In this document: positions 7,748-15,091 of the stretch, piece after piece | Numbering within the stretch: position 1 is the first letter of the stretch | How the letters are laid out: each line of letters opens with the position of its first letter | DNA from: Pedobacter sp. FW305-3-2-15-E-R2A2 | GTDB taxonomy: Bacteria; Bacteroidota; Bacteroidia; Sphingobacteriales; Sphingobacteriaceae | Direction: 5' to 3' | DNA: 64,000 nt | Assembly (NCBI RefSeq): GCF_038446955.1 | Contig: NZ_CP151803.1 | Location: 5,890,001 to 5,954,000 of the forward strand | The notes under the pieces: generated by a model | What the model was told of the DNA's origin: nothing | The model's database searches: none | What the model saw: only the letters and a program-made list of their open reading frames with translations | Translations under genes and position numbers: made by a program

Positions 7748-7774
7748 AAACGACATGCTGTCAGATTGTCGTTT
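7748..7774 (+). promoter_or_regulatory. Hairpin with T-rich tail in the lon 5' region
   Basis: AAACGACA (7748-7755) pairs with TGTCGTTT (7767-7774) across an 11-base loop and is followed by TTATTTT, 24 nt before the lon ATG. The form is that of a terminator or attenuator; a role in lon control is inferred. Confidence 0.5.
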
Positions 7775-7797
7775 TTATTTTAGAAAGACTTACTTAA

Positions 7798-10269
7798 ATG
7801 AGTAAACAAGATCATTTTGATTTTAGCAATGCACTACCCATCATAAATGAAGATACAGAGTTCTTTCCCTTGATGTCTCAACAAGACGAAGATGAAATGA
7901 ATAATGAAGAGACTCCCGAGATACTAGCGATTCTTCCATTAAGGAATACCGTACTATTTCCGGGAGTAGTCATTCCGATTACTGTTGGCAGGGATAAATC
8001 CATAAAACTTATAAAAGAGGCATACAAAGGTGATAAGATCATTGGCGTTGTTTCTCAGCGCGATGTTTCCATCGAAGATCCCACGTTTGAGCAATTGAAC
8101 AGTGTAGGAACCGTGGCCCACATCATCAAGATGCTGCAGATGCCTGATGGAAACACGACCGTGATCATTCAGGGAAAACAGCGTTTCCGCTTAATTGAAG
8201 AAGTTCAGTCTGAACCTTATATTAAAGTGACCATCAGCAAGTTTGAAGAAGGCAAACACAAGGCAGACAAAGAATTTAAGGCGATGGTAGCTTCGATTAA
8301 GGAGATGTCTTCCCAGATCATTCAGTTGTCACCAAATATTCCAAGTGAAGCGGGAATCGCATTGAAGAACATTGAAAGCACTTCATTTCTGATCAATTTC
8401 ATCTCTTCAAATATGAATGCTGATGTTTCTGATAAGCAAAAGATGCTGGAAATGACCAATCAGCGCGAACGGGCAATGATGGTGATGGAATTGTTAACCT
8501 TGGAACTTCAAATGCTGGAGTTAAAGAATCAGATTCAATCTAAAGTTCGGACTGATCTCGACAAACAACAAAGGGATTATTTTCTGAATCAGCAATTAAA
8601 AACCATTCAGGAAGAACTGGGTGGCAATTCATCTGATCTTGAATATGAAGCTTTACAGATTCGTGCCAAGAAGAAAAAATGGTCCGATCCGGTAAAAGAA
8701 CATTTCAATAAAGAACTGGATAAACTGGGAAGAATGAACCCTGCTGCGCCTGATTATTCGGTACAGATCAACTATCTGGAGCTCTTGTTAGACCTTCCAT
8801 GGAATGACTTTACTAAGGATAATTTTGACCTGAAACGTGCACAACGCGTATTAGATAAGGATCATTTTGGCTTAGAGAAAGTGAAACAACGTATTATAGA
8901 ATACCTGGCTGTGCTGAAGCTGAAACGCGATATGAAGGCACCTATCATTTGTCTGGTAGGCCCTCCGGGAGTTGGTAAAACTTCATTGGGAAAATCTATC
9001 GCAAAAGCACTGAACCGTAAATATGTACGGATGGCATTAGGAGGTATCAGAGATGAAGCTGAAATTCGCGGCCATAGAAAAACATATATTGGAGCAATGC
9101 CGGGCCGTATTATTCAGTCCATTAAAAAGGCCGGAGCAGCCAACCCTGTATTTGTACTGGATGAAATTGACAAAGTAGGTTCTGATTTTAGAGGTGACCC
9201 CTCTTCTGCATTGTTGGAAGTTTTAGACCCTGAACAAAACAGCGCTTTTAATGACCATTATGTGGAGGCAGACTATGATCTTTCCAATGTACTTTTTATT
9301 GCGACAGCAAATTCACTAAGCAGCATCCAGCCGGCATTATTAGACCGTATGGAGATCATTGAAGTGAACGGTTATACGATAGAGGAAAAAATTGAGATCG
9401 CAAAGAAATACCTGTTGCCTAAGCAAAAGGAACAACATGGGATCAAAACAAAAGACATCAATCTGAAAAGCACTTTAATTGAGAAAGTGATTGAAGACTA
9501 TACCAGAGAATCTGGTGTTCGTGGTTTAGAGAAAAAGATAGGCTCTTTAGTCCGCGGTGTAGCCACTAAAATTGCTATGGAAGAAGGCTATGAACCGAAC
9601 CTGACCATCGAGGATGTGGAACGCATTTTAGGTGCACCGATTTACGACAAAGACCTTTACGAAGGAAATGAAGTTGCCGGTGTAGTTACAGGACTTGCCT
9701 GGACACAGGTAGGTGGTGATATTCTGTTCATTGAAGCCAGCTTAAGTCCTGGTAAAGGAAAGTTAACGCTGACAGGTAACCTGGGCGAAGTGATGAAAGA
9801 GTCGGCAGTTATTGCATTGGCTTACCTCCGCGCTCATGCAGACTTGTTTAACATCGACTATGCCTTGTTTGACAATTGGGATATCCATGTGCACGTTCCT
9901 GCGGGAGCAACGCCAAAAGATGGACCATCTGCGGGGATCACGATGCTGACTGCATTAACTTCCGCTTTTACCCAGCGTAAAGTAAAATCGAACCTGGCAA
10001 TGACGGGTGAGATCACTTTAAGGGGGAAAGTACTACCTGTGGGAGGAATTAAGGAGAAAATTCTGGCAGCAAAACGTGCCAACATTAAAGACATCATTTT
10101 ATGTAAATCCAATAGAAAGGATATTCTGGAGATCAAGGAAAGCTATATCAAAGATTTAAACTTCCATTATGTTTCTGAAATGAAAGAAGTGATTGAACTG
10201 GCCTTAACAAAGGAAAAAGTGAAAAATGCACAAGACCTTAGTGTAAAAATTAAGCCGATTGCAAACTAA
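7798..10269 (+). CDS. lon: ATP-dependent protease Lon
   Basis: Lon degrades misfolded and regulatory proteins in the cytoplasm as a hexameric AAA+ protease. The 823-residue product has the full layout: N-terminal substrate domain (about 45-245, starting LAILPLRNTVLFPGVV), a coiled middle, an AAA+ module with Walker A GPPGVGKTS near residue 389 and Walker B VFVLDEIDKVG, and the C-terminal protease domain. The Ser-Lys dyad is Ser711 in DGPSAGITM and Lys754 in GGIKEKILAAKR, with the same 43-residue spacing as E. coli Lon. The acidic N-terminal extension of about 40 residues is typical of Bacteroidota. The 5' region has a sigma-54-like promoter and a hairpin, suggesting stress control. Confidence 0.98.
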   Translation: MSKQDHFDFSNALPIINEDTEFFPLMSQQDEDEMNNEETPEILAILPLRNTVLFPGVVIPITVGRDKSIKLIKEAYKGDKIIGVVSQRDVSIEDPTFEQLNSVGTVAHIIKMLQMPDGNTTVIIQGKQRFRLIEEVQSEPYIKVTISKFEEGKHKADKEFKAMVASIKEMSSQIIQLSPNIPSEAGIALKNIESTSFLINFISSNMNADVSDKQKMLEMTNQRERAMMVMELLTLELQMLELKNQIQSKVRTDLDKQQRDYFLNQQLKTIQEELGGNSSDLEYEALQIRAKKKKWSDPVKEHFNKELDKLGRMNPAAPDYSVQINYLELLLDLPWNDFTKDNFDLKRAQRVLDKDHFGLEKVKQRIIEYLAVLKLKRDMKAPIICLVGPPGVGKTSLGKSIAKALNRKYVRMALGGIRDEAEIRGHRKTYIGAMPGRIIQSIKKAGAANPVFVLDEIDKVGSDFRGDPSSALLEVLDPEQNSAFNDHYVEADYDLSNVLFIATANSLSSIQPALLDRMEIIEVNGYTIEEKIEIAKKYLLPKQKEQHGIKTKDINLKSTLIEKVIEDYTRESGVRGLEKKIGSLVRGVATKIAMEEGYEPNLTIEDVERILGAPIYDKDLYEGNEVAGVVTGLAWTQVGGDILFIEASLSPGKGKLTLTGNLGEVMKESAVIALAYLRAHADLFNIDYALFDNWDIHVHVPAGATPKDGPSAGITMLTALTSAFTQRKVKSNLAMTGEITLRGKVLPVGGIKEKILAAKRANIKDIILCKSNRKDILEIKESYIKDLNFHYVSEMKEVIELALTKEKVKNAQDLSVKIKPIAN

Positions 10270-10308
10270 GTTGTTTTTTCTTAATATTGCGCCACCAAAC
10301 AAACAAAA

Positions 10309-10818
10309 ATGAGAAAATTAACATTAGTTTTTAGTCTGCTGTTAGTGGGGCTAAGTGTACAGTCCCTTTTCGCACAGGAAAGCACCACACCTGCACCTGT
10401 TACTGCAAGGGCACAAAACATTTTTATTGAACTTGGTGGTCAGGGTTTAACTTTTACGGCGAACTATGACTCCCGTTTTTTCAATAAGAGAGATGGTTTA
10501 GGCGGTAGAGCCGGTATTGGTTACTTTTCCGTTGATGGAGATAAAGTGACTACTGTTCCGCTTTCCTTAAACTATCTCCTTGGAAAAGGAAACAAATTCT
10601 TTGAATTAGGACTTGGTGCAACGTATATTTCTACAAGTGGCAATGCTGAGGTGCTTTTCAACAAAAATGAGAGTAATGTAGTGGGAACAATGAGTTTCTT
10701 CTACCGGGTTCAACCGGAAGACAGTGGTTTCGCTTTCCGTATAGGTTTAAGTCCTGTGTTCAGCAAAGACTTCTTTCTACCTTATTACGGTGGTCTAAGT
10801 CTTGGCTATACTTTTTAA
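10309..10818 (+). CDS. Small exported beta-barrel-like protein of unknown function
   Basis: A 169-residue protein with a signal peptide (about 22 residues, ending SLFAQ). The remainder alternates polar and hydrophobic residues with many glycines and aromatic residues (IFIELGGQGLTFTANYDSRF, GGRAGIGYFSV, FFELGLGATYIS), and ends in GGLSLGYTF. That pattern and the C-terminal phenylalanine suggest an eight-stranded outer-membrane barrel. I cannot name a family or function. It starts 39 nt after lon and ends at its own terminator, so it may be read through from lon. Confidence 0.72.
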   Translation: MRKLTLVFSLLLVGLSVQSLFAQESTTPAPVTARAQNIFIELGGQGLTFTANYDSRFFNKRDGLGGRAGIGYFSVDGDKVTTVPLSLNYLLGKGNKFFELGLGATYISTSGNAEVLFNKNESNVVGTMSFFYRVQPEDSGFAFRIGLSPVFSKDFFLPYYGGLSLGYTF

Positions 10819-10838
10819 GAATAAAAAATACGATATTC

Positions 10839-10869
10839 AACTCCGGCAAATCTGCCGGAGTTTTTTTTT
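10839..10869 (+). terminator. Rho-independent terminator
   Basis: AACTCCGGCA (10839-10848) pairs with TGCCGGAGTT (10853-10862) across the loop AATC, followed by a run of T to 10869. Confidence 0.93.
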
Positions 10870-10881
10870 AGAAAAATAATA

Positions 10882-11844
10882 ATGAAAGCATTAAGTAAAG
10901 TACTCCTCTCCTTCTCCCTGACCTATCTGCTTGCTGTAAATCCAGCTGATGCACAAACCTTTAAGAATGAGTTTGGCTTTAGCAGCGATAACGATTCCTA
11001 TTTACTTCAGGGCTCAGATAAATATTACACCAATGGTTTGTTTATTAATTTCCGTCATGCTTTAGATCAGCAAAAGCTCAGCGAAAAGCTGGAAAAGAAA
11101 ACTTATGAAATTGCTGTTGGTCAAAAGATGTACAATCCTTACTCAGGTTCGGCACCGGACCCGGCAAAGCAAGACCGCCCTTTTGCAGGATATCTGTACG
11201 CTGAAGGAGCCGTAAACTGGTTTTATAAGAATGAAAGTATCTTAAAAACTGGTGTACAAATTGGTGTAACTGGTCCGGCATCCCTGGCAGAAAAAGGACA
11301 GGAACTTCTGCACAATACTGTTGGCTTCTATAAGCTTGAGGGTTGGGACTATCAGATTAAAGAAGAAATGCAAGTTAATCTTTCCGCAAAATACACCCGC
11401 TTACTACACCGTTTTGACAACAAGGCCGCAGATTTCTCCTTTGAGGGCTATGCAAATGTAGGAACCACCTTTAGCGGTGCCGGTGCCGGCATTTTATTCA
11501 GAACCGGCCGAATTAACCAGCTTTTTAATTCAAGTTACACCAATTCGATGATCGGAAATAATTCAAAGACGAAAGGATTGGTGAATAGCGAACTGTTCTT
11601 CTACGCCAAACCGCAGCTTAACTTTGTGGCTTACGATGCGACAATACAAGGGAGTATATTTAATGATAAAAGTCCGGTAACCTTTGGGGTAAAACCAGTA
11701 GTTTTTGCACAACAGCTAGGGTTCAATTACAGCAGTCAGCGTTTTACCTTTGATTTTGGCATGCTGTTTAAGACTAAAGAAGTAAAGAGTAGCGCCAAAG
11801 CCCACCAGTATGGTACGATCAGTATGTTTTACCGGTTCAATTAA
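10882..11844 (+). CDS. LpxR-like lipid A 3'-O-deacylase family outer-membrane protein
   Basis: LpxR enzymes are 12-stranded outer-membrane barrels that remove the 3'-acyloxyacyl group of lipid A. The 320-residue product has a signal peptide ending PADAQ and the DUF2219/LpxR landmarks: SSDNDSYLL followed by DKYYTNGLFINF (residues about 36-60), RPFAGYLYAEG, TGPASLAEKGQ, and LLHNTVGFYKLEGWDYQIKEE, in which the histidine, GW and Q/E pattern matches the active-site region known from Salmonella LpxR. It ends in the barrel-type MFYRFN. Activity on this organism's lipid A is inferred. It is a single gene between a terminator and the convergent arfB, 12 nt away. Confidence 0.85.
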   Translation: MKALSKVLLSFSLTYLLAVNPADAQTFKNEFGFSSDNDSYLLQGSDKYYTNGLFINFRHALDQQKLSEKLEKKTYEIAVGQKMYNPYSGSAPDPAKQDRPFAGYLYAEGAVNWFYKNESILKTGVQIGVTGPASLAEKGQELLHNTVGFYKLEGWDYQIKEEMQVNLSAKYTRLLHRFDNKAADFSFEGYANVGTTFSGAGAGILFRTGRINQLFNSSYTNSMIGNNSKTKGLVNSELFFYAKPQLNFVAYDATIQGSIFNDKSPVTFGVKPVVFAQQLGFNYSSQRFTFDFGMLFKTKEVKSSAKAHQYGTISMFYRFN

Positions 11845-11856
11845 TAGGGGCATGAT

Positions 11857-12267
11857 TTAGTCAATAGAGGGACGTTTACGGAATTCCTTTTTTGCGGATA
11901 CAGACTGTTTATCTGCCAGTCTTTTTCTAATCACAGATTTAGGGGTTTTCGTAGGCTTTCTTTTTTTCTGAACGTGCAATGCTGATTTGAGCAGGGCAAT
12001 CAATTTAAGGATCGTACGCTCTTTATTCATTAGCTGGCTTCTATCTTCCTGCGACACGATATGCAGTTTTCCTTCCTGATCTAAACGATGGGCAAGCCGT
12101 TCATGTAAAAGTACGCGCTCTTCTTCCGTAAAAATCCCGGCAGAATCGATATGGAGGATCAGCTCCACTTTACTGGAAACCTTGTTTACATTCTGACCAC
12201 CTTTCCCACCACTACGTGATGTTTTAAAGGTCACTACTTTAACGATATCTTCTTTAACAGGTAACAT
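11857..12267 (-). CDS. arfB: Alternative ribosome-rescue peptidyl-tRNA hydrolase ArfB (YaeJ)
   Basis: ArfB enters stalled ribosomes that lack a stop codon and hydrolyses peptidyl-tRNA with its GGQ motif. The 136-residue product has the release-factor domain-3 sequence TSRSGGKGGQNVNKVSSKVEL (GGQ at residues 23-25). Its C-terminal tail is rich in lysine and arginine (VQKKRKPTKTPKSVIRKRLA ... KKEFRKRPS), which in ArfB occupies the mRNA channel. A TTG at 12300 would add eleven hydrophobic residues; the ATG at 12267 gives the family-typical N-terminus, so I prefer it. It is divergent from cmk and convergent with the LpxR-like gene. Confidence 0.9.
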   Translation of the reverse strand: MLPVKEDIVKVVTFKTSRSGGKGGQNVNKVSSKVELILHIDSAGIFTEEERVLLHERLAHRLDQEGKLHIVSQEDRSQLMNKERTILKLIALLKSALHVQKKRKPTKTPKSVIRKRLADKQSVSAKKEFRKRPSID

Positions 12268-12311
12268 AGCTGCAAAAGTAATAAAGAAAACCGGGGACAA
12301 ATAAAAAATGA

Positions 12312-12342
12312 TTTAAAACAATTCCATAAAATATTACCTTTG
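12312..12342 (+). promoter_or_regulatory. Primary-sigma promoter of cmk
   Basis: TTTA (12312-12315), 19 bases, then TACCTTTG (12335-12342): a near-perfect Bacteroidota promoter. Transcription should start about 6-7 bases downstream, at or beside the cmk ATG (12349), implying a leaderless message. It also rules out the TTG at 12340 as the start. Confidence 0.75.
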
Positions 12343-12348
12343 CCCTAT

Positions 12349-13029
12349 ATGAGAAAAAACCTTGTAGTAGCTATAGATGGCTATTCATCTTGTGGAAAGA
12401 GTACATTGGCGAAAGCATTAGCAAAAAAACTAGGTTTCATTTATATAGACAGCGGTGCGATGTACCGCGCAGTAACGCTTTATTTCATTCGCAATCATGT
12501 AGACATGACGGATACCGAAGCGGTCAAAGATGCGCTTCAGCATATTGAACTGAATTTCCATTCCAGGGATTACCAGTCGCACATCACTTTAAACGGAGAG
12601 GAAGTTTCGGATGAAATCAGGCAAATGCCGGTTTCTGAAAATGTAAGTGAAGTTGCTGCAAACAAGTTTGTCCGCAAAGACATGGTGAAACAACAACAAC
12701 GCATGGGAAAATCGAAAAATATCGTCATGGATGGTCGTGATATCGGCACTACTGTATTCCCGGATGCACAGATTAAATTCTTCATGACCGCAGATCCAAA
12801 GGTTCGTGCAGAACGTCGTTTTAAAGAATTGCAAAGCAAGGGAGATGTCACAACCACTATGGAAGATGTTTTTGAAAACATTGCACACCGTGATTATTTA
12901 GATACGACCCGTGTAGAAAGTCCGCTAACCAGAGCAGAAGATGCAGTCATCTTAGACAATACGGAAATTACAGAGCAGGAACAACTTGATTTTGCAATTG
13001 AACAAGTGAAGCTCCACTTTCCGGAATAA
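12349..13029 (+). CDS. cmk: (d)CMP kinase
   Basis: Cytidylate kinase phosphorylates CMP and dCMP with ATP in the cytoplasm. The 226-residue product shows the P-loop GYSSCGKST (residues 11-19), the CMP-binding stretch YIDSGAMYRAVTLYF, and MDGRDIGTTVFPDAQIKFFMTADPKVRAERR, all diagnostic. The LID region contains RDYLDTTRVESPL. The start was set at the ATG at 12349 because the alternative TTG nine bases earlier lies inside the -7 promoter element. The gene is single, divergent from arfB, with 275 nt before the next gene. Confidence 0.97.
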   Translation: MRKNLVVAIDGYSSCGKSTLAKALAKKLGFIYIDSGAMYRAVTLYFIRNHVDMTDTEAVKDALQHIELNFHSRDYQSHITLNGEEVSDEIRQMPVSENVSEVAANKFVRKDMVKQQQRMGKSKNIVMDGRDIGTTVFPDAQIKFFMTADPKVRAERRFKELQSKGDVTTTMEDVFENIAHRDYLDTTRVESPLTRAEDAVILDNTEITEQEQLDFAIEQVKLHFPE

Positions 13030-13054
13030 GTATTTTTTCCCGACAACTGTTTCC

Positions 13055-13239
13055 TTTTCTACACAAACCATACGCAACATAAGACGCTTAGGTCGAGAAG
13101 CTTGTCTATACATTACATTTTAAGGTATTCGGTAAATTCTACCATTCCTGGTATTTCTTTTTTTCTACACAAGCCCTTCATCGTTGTATTTTTGTCAATA
13201 TTCAGTTACAAAAGGACTGCTCGGCCAAACATTACATTT
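13055..13239 (+). repeat. Two degenerate repeat modules upstream of tetR
   Basis: TTTTCTACACAA occurs at 13055-13066 and 13161-13172. ACATTACATTT occurs at 13110-13120 and 13229-13239. The order is the same in both copies, with 43 and 56 bases between the two words. The copies end just before the tetR promoter. They could be regulator-binding modules or a decayed duplication. Confidence 0.5.
13140..13153. promoter_or_regulatory. Possible operator, inverted repeat
   Basis: TACCA (13140-13144) and TGGTA (13149-13153) are perfect arms around TTCC. The position between the repeat modules and upstream of the tetR promoter suits a regulator site, but the arms are short. Confidence 0.3.
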
Positions 13240-13244
13240 CGATG

Positions 13245-13275
13245 TTTTAAGTAAAAAATACGATTGATACTTTTG
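13245..13275 (+). promoter_or_regulatory. Promoter of the tetR-RND operon
   Basis: TTTT (13245-13248), 19 bases, TACTTTTG (13268-13275) fits the Bacteroidota consensus. The expected start is near 13282, giving a leader of about 20 nt. Confidence 0.65.
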
Positions 13276-13304
13276 TTTAACAATTTTGTCAAACTCAAAA
13301 GTCT

Positions 13305-13892
13305 ATGTCTACCCGAGATACAGGTACAGAACAATTAATTAAAGATACAGCCAAACATCTATTTTTTGCTGAGGGCAAATTACACGCCACCACACAAGAA
13401 ATTGCAGATGCAGCTGGAGTAAATCGTACGCTGGTGAACTACTATTTCCGTTCCCGAGACATTCTTTTCGACCAGGTTTTAGATGAGGCGCAGGAAGGCT
13501 TCTCCAGTACATTGGATGCGGTATTCAAATCCAGCATGCCTTTCAGGGAAAAAATCAGGAATCTGATTCATGTATTTATTAATGAAACAACGAAATACCC
13601 TTATCGTCAGCTCTTCATTATCACAGAAATGAACAGAGATAACGTGATTAATGCCAAGAGATCCAAGGCAAAAGAAGTGAAGCTATTTCTAGCTGAAATA
13701 CAAGCGGAAATGGACCAGGGAAACGTCCGGAAAATGGAACCTAAGCAGTTCATTATGAACCTTTTTTCCCTGATGGCGCATCCCCTGCTTACTGCTCCCT
13801 TGAATCAAGCTCTTTTTGGCATGAATGATGACGAATACGCAAAACTAATGGAAGAAAGAAAAGAATTAATTTTTGAAACCATTTTCCGATAA
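13305..13892 (+). CDS. TetR-family transcriptional regulator
   Basis: A 195-residue TetR/AcrR-type regulator. The N-terminal helix-turn-helix covers residues about 8-55, with the motif TTQEIADAAGVNRTLVNYYFRSRDILF. The remainder is the helical ligand-binding and dimerisation domain, which differs widely between members, so the effector cannot be predicted. It lies 29 nt upstream of an RND efflux operon in the same direction and is almost certainly its local repressor, as in many Bacteroidota pumps. The repeats at 13055-13239 are candidates for its binding sites. Confidence 0.92.
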   Translation: MSTRDTGTEQLIKDTAKHLFFAEGKLHATTQEIADAAGVNRTLVNYYFRSRDILFDQVLDEAQEGFSSTLDAVFKSSMPFREKIRNLIHVFINETTKYPYRQLFIITEMNRDNVINAKRSKAKEVKLFLAEIQAEMDQGNVRKMEPKQFIMNLFSLMAHPLLTAPLNQALFGMNDDEYAKLMEERKELIFETIFR

Positions 13893-13921
13893 ATAAAGCA
13901 AACCCTCCAATATCCATAACA

Positions 13922-15082
13922 ATGAAACATTCCATTCAATCACTATTATTACTTCCAGCAGTACTGATCCTTAGTTCCTGCGGAGGTGGTGCCCCTCAAA
14001 AAGGCGGCGCACCTGGCGATCAGGTCAAAGAATTTAAAGTATTAGAACTTCAGCCCCGCGTAGCGGTATTGAATACAGATTATCCAGCCAGCGTTCAGGG
14101 ACAGGAAAACATAGAAATCAGACCTAGAGTAGATGGGTATGTAGAGAAGATTTATGTCGATGAAGGTTCTGTAGTCAAGAAAGGACAACTGCTCTTTAAA
14201 ATCAACGCTCCTCAATATGAGCAGGAAGTACGCACCGCTACTGCAAGCATTAAAAGTGCAGAGGCAGAAGTAAGTTCCGCGAATATGGCGGTAAATAAAG
14301 TAAAACCGCTGGTAGAGAAAGATATCGTTAGCAAATACGAGCTGGAATCTGCTCAATATACCTATCAGGCAAAAGTCGCTGCATTGGCACAAGCTAAAGC
14401 GGCCCTTTCCAATGCCAGAACAAATCTTGGTTATACTTCGGTAACGAGTCCGGTAAACGGAGTTGTTGGTGCAATTCCTTTCCGTTTGGGAAGTTTGGTG
14501 AGCGGTAATAATGCAGAGCCTTTAACGACCGTATCCAGCATTGGGAATGTATATGCTTACTTCGCATTTAATGAAAAACTATTGTTAAACTTCTCCAAAG
14601 AAGGCGAAGGTAGCAACCTGGCGCAGAAGCTGGCAAAGTTACCACCGGTTTCTTTGTTACTTTCTGACGGTACTTTATATGAGCTGAAAGGACGCATTCA
14701 GACCATCACCGGACAAATCAATACGGCAACAGGATCTGCAAATGTACGTGCGACTTTCCCCAACCCTAAAGGACTCATCCGCAGTGGGGCAAGTGCAACC
14801 GTAAGGATTCCTAATGAAATCAAAGAAGGTTTACTTATCCCTCAGAGTGCGACTTACGAATTACAGGACAAACGTTTTGCAGTGGTAGTAGACAAAGATG
14901 GTAAAACCAAAGGTGTGGCCATTACTGTATTACAAAACACTGCCGGTAACTTCTTTGTCATCCAGGATGGATTAAAAGCTGGCGACAGGATTGTCCTGGA
15001 AGGAGTAGCTACACTTAAAGATGGCACACCAATCAAAGCAACTGCGGCAAGCGCAGAAACTGTTTACGCAGACCTAAAATAA
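13922..15082 (+). CDS. RND efflux pump periplasmic adaptor (membrane fusion protein)
   Basis: This 386-residue AcrA/MexA-type adaptor connects the inner-membrane pump with the outer-membrane channel. It starts with a lipoprotein signal (lipobox cysteine in LILSSCGGG). The lipoyl half-motifs are IEIRPRVDGYVEKIYVDEGS and YTSVTSPVNGVVGAIPFRLG, with an alpha-hairpin between them (about residues 95-160, including KPLVEKDIVSKYELESA). Beta-barrel and membrane-proximal domains follow. The pump gene starts 9 nt after its stop. Substrates cannot be told from the sequence. Confidence 0.95.
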   Translation: MKHSIQSLLLLPAVLILSSCGGGAPQKGGAPGDQVKEFKVLELQPRVAVLNTDYPASVQGQENIEIRPRVDGYVEKIYVDEGSVVKKGQLLFKINAPQYEQEVRTATASIKSAEAEVSSANMAVNKVKPLVEKDIVSKYELESAQYTYQAKVAALAQAKAALSNARTNLGYTSVTSPVNGVVGAIPFRLGSLVSGNNAEPLTTVSSIGNVYAYFAFNEKLLLNFSKEGEGSNLAQKLAKLPPVSLLLSDGTLYELKGRIQTITGQINTATGSANVRATFPNPKGLIRSGASATVRIPNEIKEGLLIPQSATYELQDKRFAVVVDKDGKTKGVAITVLQNTAGNFFVIQDGLKAGDRIVLEGVATLKDGTPIKATAASAETVYADLK

Positions 15083-15091
15083 GAAACAGAT

